From the NCBI GenBank assembly GCA_023255835.1, contig JAGDVW010000025.1, forward strand, positions 1-12,237: a stretch of 12,237 bases of DNA. Reading direction: 5' to 3'. A program made the translations under genes and the position numbers. Each line of letters opens with the position of its first letter. The first letter of the stretch is position 1. The notes beneath the pieces were generated by a model, which saw only the letters and a list, made by a program, of their open reading frames with translations, made no database searches and was not told the origin of the DNA. Origin of the DNA: Candidatus Acetothermia bacterium (GTDB lineage Bacteria > Bipolaricaulota > Bipolaricaulia > Bipolaricaulales > Bipolaricaulaceae). Shown here piece after piece: positions 1 to 6,452 of the stretch.

Positions 1-19
1 AGGAAGGACGCGAAAGGTG

Positions 20-177
20 CGGAAAACCGAAAGGGAACCGGTGCAAGCGAGCCGTGGCCGCCTGAGCTATACTAAGCTCACAAATCTCTGGCGGGAGGAC
101 TTCCCAAAGGCCTCACGAGTCCCTCGGCCGGATCGAAAAGCGCATCCGTCGCTTTGGGGCGACGCGGTGCCGAGGGG
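20..177 (+). promoter_or_regulatory. Structured non-coding leader that pairs over the lipoprotein ribosome binding site
   Basis: No convincing gene is visible before the lipoprotein start at 183, but the region is rich in inverted repeats. CCGCC (58-62) plus TGAGC (63-67) pair with GCTCA (76-80) and GGCGG (90-94). GGACT (97-101) can pair with AGTCC (118-122). CCCTCGGC (121-128) pairs perfectly with GCCGAGGG (169-176) and closes a three-way junction holding CGGAT/ATCCG (129-133/144-148) and GTCGC/GCGAC (148-152/159-163, sharing base 148). The last stem buries the GAGGGG Shine-Dalgarno at 172-177. The 97-101/118-122 pairing competes with it for bases 121-122. This is the layout of a translational switch or a structured RNA, but I could not match it to cobalamin, c-di-GMP-I, lysine, TPP or glycine riboswitch cores, nor to RNase P, SRP or tmRNA. 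A -10-like TATACT lies at 68-73 without a matching -35 box. The upstream end may be cut by the window edge. Confidence 0.4.
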
Positions 178-182
178 AAATC

Positions 183-803
183 ATGCGGTTCAAAAAGGTC
201 TTCTCCGGACTGGTCCTTTTCCTCAGCGCCGGCACCTTGGCTGGGTGCTGTCTTATAAGCGGGAACCCACGGTGACCATGAGCGGGCCCACCTCCGCCAC
301 GGTGGGACAACCCCTGACCTTCACGGCCACAGCCACCGGCGGCACCTACACCTACGCCTGGAGCTTCGGCGCCAGCGGTCCCACCGCCACCTACACCCTT
401 CACCGCCCCGGGAACCCAAACCATCGGGGTCACCGTCACCGATAACTGCGGGAAAAGCGCTACGGCCATGTACACCGGGGCCGTGAGCGAGGGAAGCGGT
501 GGGACAGGAAACCTCACGGGAAGATGGGTGGGCACCATCTCCGACAACCGCGGGGTGACCGGGCAATTCGAGATGCAGCTCCAGCAGGTCGGGGTGAACG
601 TGACCGCCAGCGTCTTCATCGGCGGTTTGGCCACCACCGGAAACGGAAGTTACGCCAATGGCCAATTTCAGCTACAGTTCCAGTGGCCAGGAATAACGAT
701 AGTGGTCACTTTGGTCGGCTCTTATAACCCCTACGCGAGCGAGCTTTACGGGGATTGGCTTGTGGGCGGGCAAAAAGGAGGATCCTGGCGGGTGCGGCGT
801 TAA
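183..803 (+). pseudogene. Secreted lipoprotein with PKD-like domain, broken by two compensating one-base indels
   Basis: The start ATG at 183 follows GAGGGG by 5 bases. The first 30 codons give a classic lipoprotein signal: basic MRFKK, a hydrophobic stretch, then a lipobox LAGC with Cys at about residue 22. Frame 1 then stops at 273-275. The downstream protein continues in another frame from about 265 (TVTMSGPTSATVGQ, YAWSFG), and from about 401 it returns to the first frame (TIGVTVTDNCG) and runs to TAA at 801-803. One missing C in the CCC at 266-268 and one extra T at 399-400 would restore a 206-residue protein. The middle, about residues 30-100, looks like a PKD/Ig-like beta-sandwich. The C-terminal half (LTGRWVGTISDN to GDWLVGGQKGG) is beta-rich with many Gly and Val and looks like a small beta-barrel; I cannot name it. 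The likely location is the cell envelope, exposed. The cause may be sequencing or assembly error, or real decay. Confidence 0.72.
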
Positions 804-858
804 GGTCTGATTTCGAGGGGCTTAAGGGAGGATTTGCGGGCGAGGCGCAGCTTTGCCC

Positions 859-886
859 TTGCGCGAGGGGAAAAGAAAAGTAAGCT
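859..886 (+). promoter_or_regulatory. Weak candidate promoter for the tRNA-Thr/pdxS transcript
   Basis: TTGCGC (859-864) and TAAGCT (881-886) are separated by 16 bases and would start transcription a few bases before the tRNA at 898. Both boxes match the sigma-70 consensus only in part (TTG of the -35 and TA...T of the -10), and the -10 overlaps the A/T hairpin described separately. No better pair is visible between 804 and 897. A promoter is expected here because the lipoprotein ends at 803, but readthrough from upstream is equally possible. Confidence 0.2.
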
Positions 887-894
887 TTTCTTTT
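871..894. terminator. Perfect A/T-rich hairpin between the lipoprotein gene and tRNA-Thr
   Basis: AAAAGAAAAG (871-880) and CTTTTCTTTT (885-894) are a perfect 10-bp inverted repeat around a TAAG loop, only 3 bases before the tRNA 5' end. It stands out in a GC-rich region. The right arm supplies a T-rich tract on the plus strand and the left arm supplies one on the minus strand, so it could end transcription of the lipoprotein gene. The stem is weak, however, and a G/C-rich base is missing. A second short repeat, GCGCA/TGCGC (845-849/860-864), lies just upstream. It could instead be a processing signal for the tRNA 5' leader. Confidence 0.35.
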
Positions 895-897
895 GGT

Positions 898-969
898 GCC
901 GGCGTAGCTCAGCGGCAGAGCAGCCGCTTCGTAAGCGGCGGGTCAGAGGTTCGAATCCTCTCGCCGGCT
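898..969 (+). tRNA. trnT: tRNA-Thr (anticodon CGT)
   Basis: A complete cloverleaf can be folded by eye. The acceptor stem is GCCGGCG (898-904) with CGCCGGC (962-968), and the discriminator is T969. The D stem is GCTC/GAGC (907-910/918-921). The anticodon stem is GCCGC/GCGGC (923-927/935-939) with loop TTCGTAA, giving anticodon CGT at 930-932, which reads the threonine codon ACG. The variable loop is GGGTC. The T stem is AGAGG/CCTCT with loop TTCGAAT. The 3' CCA is not encoded, so a CCA-adding enzyme is needed. All seven acceptor pairs are G:C, which fits a thermophile. It lies 21 bases before the pdxS start, so both probably share a transcript. Confidence 0.96.
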
Positions 970-975
970 TAGCCC

Positions 976-984
976 AGGAGGTGA
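976..984 (+). promoter_or_regulatory. Near-complete Shine-Dalgarno site of pdxS
   Basis: AGGAGGTGA matches the 16S rRNA 3' tail over nine bases and sits 6 bases before the pdxS ATG at 991. It begins only 6 bases after the tRNA discriminator base, so 3' maturation of the tRNA would release an mRNA whose 5' end is almost the ribosome binding site. It is the strongest such site in the window and marks the entry to the long operon. Confidence 0.85.
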
Positions 985-990
985 GGGCGC

Positions 991-1866
991 ATGCAAAAGG
1001 GGACCTATCGGGTGAAAACGGGGTTCGCCGAGATGTTCAAGGGCGGGGTGATCATGGATGTGACCACACCCGAGCAGGCCCAGATCGCCGAGGAGGCCGG
1101 GGCGGTGGCGGTGATGGCCCTGGAGCGGGTGCCCGCGGACATCCGCGCCCAAGGGGGCGTGGCCCGCATGGCCGACCCCAAAAAGATAAAGGAGATCATG
1201 AGGGCCGTCTCCATCCCGGTCATGGCCAAATGCAGAATCGGCCACATCGCCGAGGCCAGGATCCTCGAGGCCTTGGGCGTCGATTTCATCGACGAAAGTG
1301 AGGTCCTAACCCCGGCTGATCCCTTCCACCATATCGATAAATGGCAGTTCAAAGTTCCGTTTGTCTGCGGCTGCCGCGATCTGGGCGAGGCCTGCCGGAG
1401 GCTGGCCGAGGGCGCGGCCATGCTGCGCACGAAAGGCGAGGCCGGGACGGGGAACGTGGTGGAGGCCGTGCGGCACATGCGCATCCTCAACGATCAAATC
1501 CGGCGCCTAAAGGAGATGTCCCGCGCGGAGCTCGTGACCTACGCCAAGGAGATCGGCGCGCCCGTGGAGATCCTGGAGATGATCCAGGAGCTAGGAAGGC
1601 TTCCGGTGGTGAATTTTGCTGCCGGCGGGATCGCCACCCCGGCCGATGCCGCCCTCATGAGGATGCTGGGCGCGGATGGGGTCTTCGTGGGAAGCGGGAT
1701 CTTCAAGAGCGAAAACCCCGAAAAGCGCGCCCGGGCCATCGTCCTAGCCTGCACCTATTATGATGACCCTGAGCTTTTGGCCAAGGTTTCCGAGGATTTG
1801 GGCGAGGCCATGCCCGGGGTGGAGATCGAGAAGATCCCCGAGCACTCCCTCATGCAATACCGATGA
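991..1866 (+). CDS. pdxS: Pyridoxal 5'-phosphate synthase, synthase subunit PdxS
   Basis: PdxS builds pyridoxal 5'-phosphate from ribose 5-phosphate, glyceraldehyde 3-phosphate and ammonia delivered by PdxT; the complex is a cytosolic dodecamer with 12 glutaminase subunits. The 291-residue (beta/alpha)8 barrel has the usual length. Visible landmarks are Asp23 in MDVTT, the first catalytic lysine Lys80 in MAKCRIGH, the second lysine Lys148 in RTKGEAGTG, the [10 protein letters not shown] segment at 101-110, and the phosphate-binding [10 protein letters not shown] (211-220) and [11 protein letters not shown] (230-240) loops. The start is fixed by the strong SD at 976-984. The stop overlaps the pdxT start as ATGA, so the two subunits are translationally coupled and probably made in equal amounts. 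No residue expected for catalysis is missing. Confidence 0.98.
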   Translation: MQKGTYRVKTGFAEMFKGGVIMDVTTPEQAQIAEEAGAVAVMALERVPADIRAQGGVARMADPKKIKEIMRAVSIPVMAKCRIGHIAEARILEALGVDFIDESEVLTPADPFHHIDKWQFKVPFVCGCRDLGEACRRLAEGAAMLRTKGEAGTGNVVEAVRHMRILNDQIRRLKEMSRAELVTYAKEIGAPVEILEMIQELGRLPVVNFAAGGIATPADAALMRMLGADGVFVGSGIFKSENPEKRARAIVLACTYYDDPELLAKVSEDLGEAMPGVEIEKIPEHSLMQYR

Positions 1867-2429
1867 AAATCGGGGTTTTAGCCGTCCAAGGCGCGGCCAG
1901 GGAACATATTTTGTGCCTGCGGAAACTCGGGGTGGAAGCGGTGCCAGTTTTGCGTCCCCCGGATCTTTTGGATCTTTCCGGGATCGTCCTCCCCGGCGGC
2001 GAATCCACGGCCCAATGGCGCCTCCTTTCCCGGGCAGGCTTGGCGGAACCCCTCAAGAAAGCCTTGGAGGAAGGGCTTCCCGCTTTCGGGACCTGTGCCG
2101 GCCTCATCCTTTTGGCCAAAGAGATCACGAATTGGCCCGAGCATTATTTGGGCCTTTTGGATGTGGCGGTGGAGCGGAACGCCACGGGAAGACAGGTGGA
2201 TTCCTTCGAGGCCGAGGTGGAAGTGGATGGCCTTGGGGAGGTACCGGCGGTGTTCATCCGGGCTCCGGCCATTCGGCGGGTGGGAAGGGGTGTGGAGGTG
2301 CTTGGGACTCACGACGATGAGCCGGCTTTGGTCAAACAAGGGGCGATCCTTGGGGCCACTTTTCACCCCGAGCTCACCGAGGACCTCCGCGTCCACGAGC
2401 TTTTCCTGAATTTGTGCAGAAAGGAGTGA
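1863..2429 (+). CDS. pdxT: Pyridoxal 5'-phosphate synthase, glutaminase subunit PdxT
   Basis: PdxT is the class I glutamine amidotransferase that hydrolyses glutamine and channels ammonia to PdxS. The 188-residue protein opens with [15 protein letters not shown], typical of the family. It carries the LPGGEST oxyanion/substrate loop (43-49), the nucleophile Cys78 in FGTCAGL, and the His168/Glu170 pair in TFHPEL, completing the catalytic triad. The start overlaps the pdxS stop by 4 bases (ATGA), and no other in-frame start fits better. The gene ends 2 bases before gap, and its last codons (AAGGAG) double as the SD for gap. Function is well supported by both sequence and context. Confidence 0.97.
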   Translation: MKIGVLAVQGAAREHILCLRKLGVEAVPVLRPPDLLDLSGIVLPGGESTAQWRLLSRAGLAEPLKKALEEGLPAFGTCAGLILLAKEITNWPEHYLGLLDVAVERNATGRQVDSFEAEVEVDGLGEVPAVFIRAPAIRRVGRGVEVLGTHDDEPALVKQGAILGATFHPELTEDLRVHELFLNLCRKE

Positions 2430-2431
2430 GC

Positions 2432-3472
2432 ATGGCGAGGATAGCCATCAACGGGTTCGGGCGCATTGGGCGCATCACTTTGCGGATCCTGGTCAAGCGG
2501 GGTTGGCCATTGGAACTCGTGGCCATAAACGATCCCTTCCTCTCCCCCCAGGTGGCCGCACATCTGACGAGGTACGACACAGTTTATGGCCGGGCGCCTT
2601 TCCCCATCTCCGCCAAGGACAACGCCCTGTTGGTCGACGGGCGGGAGATCCGCTTCCTTGCGGAGAAGGATCCGGCGGCCTTGCCCTGGAATGATCTGGG
2701 GATCGACGTGGTGATCGAATCCAGCGGGGCTTTCACCGATCCGGCGTTAGCCGCGGGACACCTCAAGGCCGGGGCCAAAAGGGTGCTCATCTCCGCGCCC
2801 CCCAAAGGCGAGGAGAGCGCGGATGTCCCCCAGATCCTCTGGCGGATAAACGAGCATCACTTCGATCCTAAAAAGCACCAGATCGTCTCCGCCGCCTCCT
2901 GCACCACCAACTCCCTCGGGCCGGTGGTGAAGGTCCTCCACGAGGCCTTCGGGGTTGAATACGGGTTCCTCACCACGGTGCACGCCTATACTGCGGACCA
3001 GAGGCTTGTGGATGCGCCGCATCGGGATCTGGCCCGGGCCAGGGCGGCGGCGGCCAACATCGTCCCCACCTCCACTGGGGCGGCCCGCTCCATCCCCACC
3101 ATCTTCCCCGAGTTGAAGGGAAAGATGGATGGGATCGCCATGCGGGTTCCAGTTCCCTCGGGCTCCGTTTCCGATTTCGTGGCCAAGCTGAAGAGGCCTG
3201 CGGGCGCCACCGCCAAGGAAGCGGTGGAAAACGTGAACCGCGCGTTCGAGGAGGCCGCCAAAGGGCCCTTGGGCGAGGTCATGGCTGTGACCCGCGATCC
3301 CATCGTTTCCTCCGACGTACTGGGCGAGGATCACTCCGCGGTGGTGGCTCTCTCCTACACCATGGTCCTCTCCGCCGCATTGGACGTGGTGAAGGTTCTC
3401 TCCTTCTACGACAACGAGTGGGGCTACTGTTGCCGGCTTTTGGATGTGGCCCAGTACATCGCGGGCCGCTAG
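2432..3472 (+). CDS. gap: Glyceraldehyde-3-phosphate dehydrogenase (phosphorylating)
   Basis: This enzyme oxidises glyceraldehyde 3-phosphate to 1,3-bisphosphoglycerate in glycolysis, or the reverse in gluconeogenesis, as a cytosolic tetramer. The 346-residue protein has the Rossmann start MARIAINGFGRIGR, the active-site block SAASCTTN with Cys157, the partner His184 in TTVHAYTADQ, the PTSTGAA phosphate loop (212-218), and the C-terminal YDNEWGY (326-332). Asp34 after the second beta strand and Pro196 point to NAD+. Ala195, where many NAD-specific enzymes have Leu, resembles NADP-using forms, so cofactor use is likely NAD+ but not certain. I chose ATG 2432, 5 bases after AAGGAG, over an in-frame GTG at 2414 that lies inside pdxT. 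It shares its substrate with PdxS, the gene pair just before. Confidence 0.97.
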   Translation: MARIAINGFGRIGRITLRILVKRGWPLELVAINDPFLSPQVAAHLTRYDTVYGRAPFPISAKDNALLVDGREIRFLAEKDPAALPWNDLGIDVVIESSGAFTDPALAAGHLKAGAKRVLISAPPKGEESADVPQILWRINEHHFDPKKHQIVSAASCTTNSLGPVVKVLHEAFGVEYGFLTTVHAYTADQRLVDAPHRDLARARAAAANIVPTSTGAARSIPTIFPELKGKMDGIAMRVPVPSGSVSDFVAKLKRPAGATAKEAVENVNRAFEEAAKGPLGEVMAVTRDPIVSSDVLGEDHSAVVALSYTMVLSAALDVVKVLSFYDNEWGYCCRLLDVAQYIAGR

Positions 3473-4154
3473 GTGGCTTGCGGGGTGGGTTGGGCTGCTC
3501 TTCCCGCCCCGATGCCTAGTTTGTGGGCAGGAAATAGACGGGCTTTCCGCGGTCTGCGCGGACTGTTTTGGGGAAATCCCCCGCTGGGGAGCGGTCTGCC
3601 AGATCTGCGGGGTCGGGGTTGAGCCGGGCCTGGATCTTTGTGAAGGATGCGCGGTGGAGGCCAGGCCCTACGTCTGGGCTAGATCCATTGGGCCTTATGA
3701 GGGGGTACTCCGGGCCCTGGTGCTCCTCGTGAAGTACGAGGGCGAGAAGGCCGTGGCGAAACTTTTGGCGCGGGAGATGGCGGGGATTGCCGCCGGAGAG
3801 GCTACCCTGGTCAGCTGGGTTCCGCCGGATCCCGTGCGGTTCCGGGAGCGCGGTTTCCACGGGGCTGAACTTTTGGGGCGGGAGGTGGCCAAAATTCTGG
3901 GGCTTCCGGCGCGGCCCCTTTTGCAAAAGCTCAAACATTCGCCTGAACAAGTGGGCCGGCCGCGGGAAGAGAGGCGCAAAGCCATGCATGGCCTTTTCCT
4001 CGCCACCCGGCGGGGCCGCGGAGAGACCGTTCTCCTCGTGGATGATGTGATGACCACCGGGGCCACCGTGGCCGAAGGGGTGCGGGCCCTTCAGGCCGGG
4101 GGATTCGGGGAGGTGGCGGTGCTCACCTGTGCCCGCACGGTAGGGAAGGACTGA
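3444..4154 (+). CDS. comF: ComF family phosphoribosyltransferase-like protein
   Basis: ComF proteins combine N-terminal zinc-binding cysteines with a type I phosphoribosyltransferase fold and support natural DNA uptake, probably through cytosolic single-strand DNA handling with the ComFA helicase. The 236 residues show four CxxC-type pairs: Cys24/27, 38/41, 52/55 and 66/69, the first in the typical FPPRCLVCG. The conserved RERGFHGAELLG is at 134-145 and the PRPP-binding loop VLLVDDVMTTGAT at 196-208 with Asp200-Asp201. ATG 3444 lies inside gap, giving a 29-base overlap; no other ATG, GTG or TTG occurs in frame before the conserved cysteines, and no clear SD is seen, so translation is probably coupled to gap. 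A role in competence is inferred from the family; no other competence genes are in the window, and an unrelated nucleotide salvage role remains possible. Confidence 0.92.
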   Translation: MWPSTSRAARWLAGWVGLLFPPRCLVCGQEIDGLSAVCADCFGEIPRWGAVCQICGVGVEPGLDLCEGCAVEARPYVWARSIGPYEGVLRALVLLVKYEGEKAVAKLLAREMAGIAAGEATLVSWVPPDPVRFRERGFHGAELLGREVAKILGLPARPLLQKLKHSPEQVGRPREERRKAMHGLFLATRRGRGETVLLVDDVMTTGATVAEGVRALQAGGFGEVAVLTCARTVGKD

Positions 4155-4756
4155 TGGAGATCAAAAAATTTGTGGTAGGACCACTTCTCACCAATTCCTA
4201 CCTCCTTTTGGACGGAGGGGAAGCGGCCCTCATCGATCCGGGCGGAACCTCCCCGGCCCTGGAACTGGCCCTCTCCCAGACAAAGCTCCGCTACATCCTC
4301 CTCACCCACGGCCACTTCGATCACGCCGACTACGCCGAGCTTTTCCGCTCCCGCACGGGTGCCCAAATCCTCTACCACCCCGAGGAAAAAACGGTGTTTT
4401 GGACCATGGGCCGCACCCCACCGCCCCTGGATCGCCCTCTTTCCGACGGGGACCGCCTCCCTTTGGGCGGGGAAGAGCTTTTGGTCTGGCATCTTCCCGG
4501 GCACTCCCCGGGCTCCGTGGCCTTCCTTTGGGAGAAGGGCAAGGCCGCGTTCGTTGGGGATGTGCTCTTTGCTGGGTCGGTGGGGCGCACGGATCTCCCC
4601 GGTGGCTCTTGGGAAGAGCTTTCCCGTTCCCTTGCGCGGCTCCTTTCTTTGGGCGATGGTTGGCACATTTTCCCCGGGCATGGCCCGGCCACGGAGCTCT
4701 CCCAAGAGCGGGAACGTAACCCGTTTTTGCGGGAGTTGGCGCATGGGCGTGGTTGA
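4154..4756 (+). CDS. MBL-fold metallo-hydrolase, glyoxalase II-like (YcbL/GloB type)
   Basis: This is a 200-residue single-domain metallo-beta-lactamase-fold hydrolase. The metal ligands are visible: THGHFDH (51-57, giving His52, His54, Asp56 and His57), His117 in LPGHSPGSV, Asp136 in VGDVLF and His176 in PGHGPAT. The FAGSVGRTDLPGGSWEEL block (139-156) and short length match the YcbL-like glyoxalase II group rather than full GloB, which has an extra helical substrate-binding domain. Likely substrates are hydroxyacyl thioesters such as S-lactoylglutathione, or an analogue if the organism lacks glutathione; the sequence does not decide. The ATG overlaps the comF stop by one base (TGATG) and is preceded by GGGAAGGA. 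Its 3' end overlaps dnaG by 14 bases. No export signal is seen, so it acts in the cytosol. Confidence 0.9.
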   Translation: MEIKKFVVGPLLTNSYLLLDGGEAALIDPGGTSPALELALSQTKLRYILLTHGHFDHADYAELFRSRTGAQILYHPEEKTVFWTMGRTPPPLDRPLSDGDRLPLGGEELLVWHLPGHSPGSVAFLWEKGKAAFVGDVLFAGSVGRTDLPGGSWEELSRSLARLLSLGDGWHIFPGHGPATELSQERERNPFLRELAHGRG

Positions 4757-6452
4757 GGAGATCAAGGCCAGGGTGAACATCGTGGACCTCATCGGCCGGT
4801 ATGTGGTCCTGAAGCCGGCGGGGAAGAACTACAAGGCCCGCTGCCCGTTCCATCCCGACGACACCCCTTCCCTCATGGTCTCCCCAGAAAAGGGTCTTTG
4901 GCACTGTTTCGGCTGCGGGGCCGGTGGCGACGCCATCGGGTTCCTCATGCGCATCGAGCGCCTCTCCTTCCAGGAAGCGGTGGGGAAACTGGCCCAGGAA
5001 CTGGGGATCGAGCTTCGGTCCGGCGGGGAGGGGAGGAACCGGCTTTTCCAGGTGAACCTCGAAGCTTTGAAGTTTTTCCAGCGGGAGCTGCGCGGCCCCC
5101 AGGGCGAGAAGGCTCGCGAATATCTCCTTTCCCGCGGGCTTGGCGAAAACCTTTGGGAGAGATGGGGGTTAGGCTATGCCCCGCCCGCCTGGGACGGCCT
5201 TCTGCGCGCCCTGAGCCGCTTTGGGGTGCAGGCCCTTTTGGATTTGGGCCTAGTGGTCATGGGCGAGCATGGCCCTTATGATCGCTTCCGCGACCGCGTG
5301 ATCTTCCCCATTCGGGATGAGCAGGGCCGGGTGGTGGCCTTCGCCGGCCGAGGTTTTGAGGGCGAGCCGAAGTACTTGAACACCCCAAACACCCCGCTTT
5401 TCACGAAAGGAACCGTCCTCTATGGCTTGGATCTCGCCAAGGATGCCATCCGCCGCCGGGGTCGAGCGGTGATCGTGGAGGGATACACCGACGTGATCAG
5501 CCTCCATGCCGCCGGGATCGAGGAGGCCGTGGCCTCCATGGGGACCTCCCTCACCGAGGACCAGGCCCGGCTCCTTTCCCGCTACACCGACGAGGTGGTG
5601 ATCGCCTACGACCGGGATGCGGCTGGCGAGGCCTCGGCCCTGCGGGGGATGTTCATCCTGCATGGGGTCGGGCTCCGGGTGCGGGTGGCCTCCCTCCCAC
5701 CCGAGGAGGACCCGGATTCCTTCGTGCGCAAAGCCGGAGGAAGGGCGGTGGAGGAGATCCTCGCCCAAGCGCAACCTTTCCAGGAGTTCTTCCTCCATGC
5801 CCTGGCCTCCCGGCACGATCTTTCCAAAATGGAAGGAAAAGAGGCCCTCCTTCGGGAGGCCCAAAGCTTTTGGCCGGAGATCAAAAGCTCGGTGCTCAGG
5901 CTCGCGATAGTCCAGGGTTTTTCCCAACTTTTGGGCCTCCCACCGGAAGAAGTTCAAGAGGCCCTGCGGGGCGTGACCAGGCCGGTGCCGCGGGCTGAGG
6001 AAAAAGTGGCGGAAATCCGCCTCACCCCCGAGGACCTGGTGGTGAAGTTCCTGCTCGAGGGCAAAGTTCCCGCGGGTTTGGTGCCGGAGCTTTTGGCCGA
6101 GGAGCACCGGTTTTCCGCGGTTTATCGCGAGGTGGTGCGGCGGTGGGCGGAACGCCGGGCCGAAGGGAGTTCTCCCGACGCGGCCTCACTTATTTCGGAC
6201 CTCTCCCCGGAAAGCGCTTCCCGCGTCTCCCGCCTGCTCCTTTTGGACCTGAAGGTGGCCGATGAGACCAAAGCTTTGGAGGAAGCGCTCATCCGCTTCC
6301 TCTATCTTCCGCGCCTTTCGGAACGGATGGAGGAGGTGAAGCTGGCCCTCAAGGACGCGGAGAGGCGCGGGGACAGCGAGGCCGTGCGGCGTTTCACTTT
6401 GGAGTTTCAAAGGCTTTGCCGGGAGCGGTTCGAACTCCTGCGGAGGCGGTGA
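4743..6452 (+). CDS. dnaG: DNA primase DnaG
   Basis: DnaG makes the RNA primers for the replication fork and works with the DnaB helicase. The 569-residue protein has the expected three parts. The N-terminal zinc ribbon has Cys34, His37, Cys55 and Cys58 in [10 protein letters not shown] and [11 protein letters not shown]. The RNA polymerase domain with TOPRIM core includes [11 protein letters not shown] (180-190), Glu246 in VEGYTD, and Asp290/Asp292 in [11 protein letters not shown] helical C-terminal region of about 200 residues (roughly 370-569) would bind helicase. I placed the start at ATG 4743, where [20 protein letters not shown] begins exactly as in other DnaG proteins. The same frame stays open upstream to 4359, but that part is antisense-free shadow of the hydrolase gene and has no primase similarity. 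A moderate GGGAG lies 7 bases upstream. The stop overlaps rpoD as TGATG. Confidence 0.97.
   Translation: MGVVEEIKARVNIVDLIGRYVVLKPAGKNYKARCPFHPDDTPSLMVSPEKGLWHCFGCGAGGDAIGFLMRIERLSFQEAVGKLAQELGIELRSGGEGRNRLFQVNLEALKFFQRELRGPQGEKAREYLLSRGLGENLWERWGLGYAPPAWDGLLRALSRFGVQALLDLGLVVMGEHGPYDRFRDRVIFPIRDEQGRVVAFAGRGFEGEPKYLNTPNTPLFTKGTVLYGLDLAKDAIRRRGRAVIVEGYTDVISLHAAGIEEAVASMGTSLTEDQARLLSRYTDEVVIAYDRDAAGEASALRGMFILHGVGLRVRVASLPPEEDPDSFVRKAGGRAVEEILAQAQPFQEFFLHALASRHDLSKMEGKEALLREAQSFWPEIKSSVLRLAIVQGFSQLLGLPPEEVQEALRGVTRPVPRAEEKVAEIRLTPEDLVVKFLLEGKVPAGLVPELLAEEHRFSAVYREVVRRWAERRAEGSSPDAASLISDLSPESASRVSRLLLLDLKVADETKALEEALIRFLYLPRLSERMEEVKLALKDAERRGDSEAVRRFTLEFQRLCRERFELLRRR

Noticed and set aside
20..110. 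Cobalamin or c-di-GMP-I riboswitch
   Set aside because: GGGAACCGGTG at 33-43 recalls the cobalamin core and the GGAAAACC stretch recalls c-di-GMP-I, but the following conserved parts (the CCCGCxACTGT block, or ACGCAAAGCC and GCCGGG) are absent.
17..445. A 142-residue open frame starting at 17
   Set aside because: Its first 80 residues have no protein-like pattern and cover the structured leader; only its end carries the PKD segment, which belongs to the frameshifted lipoprotein.
834..1301. A 155-residue open frame overlapping the tRNA and pdxS
   Set aside because: It runs through the tRNA and out of frame through pdxS, and its translation is low-complexity Gly/Arg typical of a GC-rich shadow frame.
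3918..3929. 12-bp palindrome CTTTTGCAAAAG in comF as an operator
   Set aside because: It lies mid-gene and is explained by a Leu-Leu (CTT-TTG), Gln, Lys coding string; there is no promoter nearby.
4359..4742. A 128-residue N-terminal extension of DnaG
   Set aside because: The zinc-ribbon start at 4743 matches the normal DnaG N-terminus, and the extension is the off-frame reading of the MBL hydrolase gene.
5250..6107. A 285-residue minus-strand open frame opposite dnaG, and other long minus-strand frames
   Set aside because: They mirror conserved plus-strand genes, have His/Gly/Arg-rich composition without motifs, and are expected in GC-rich DNA.
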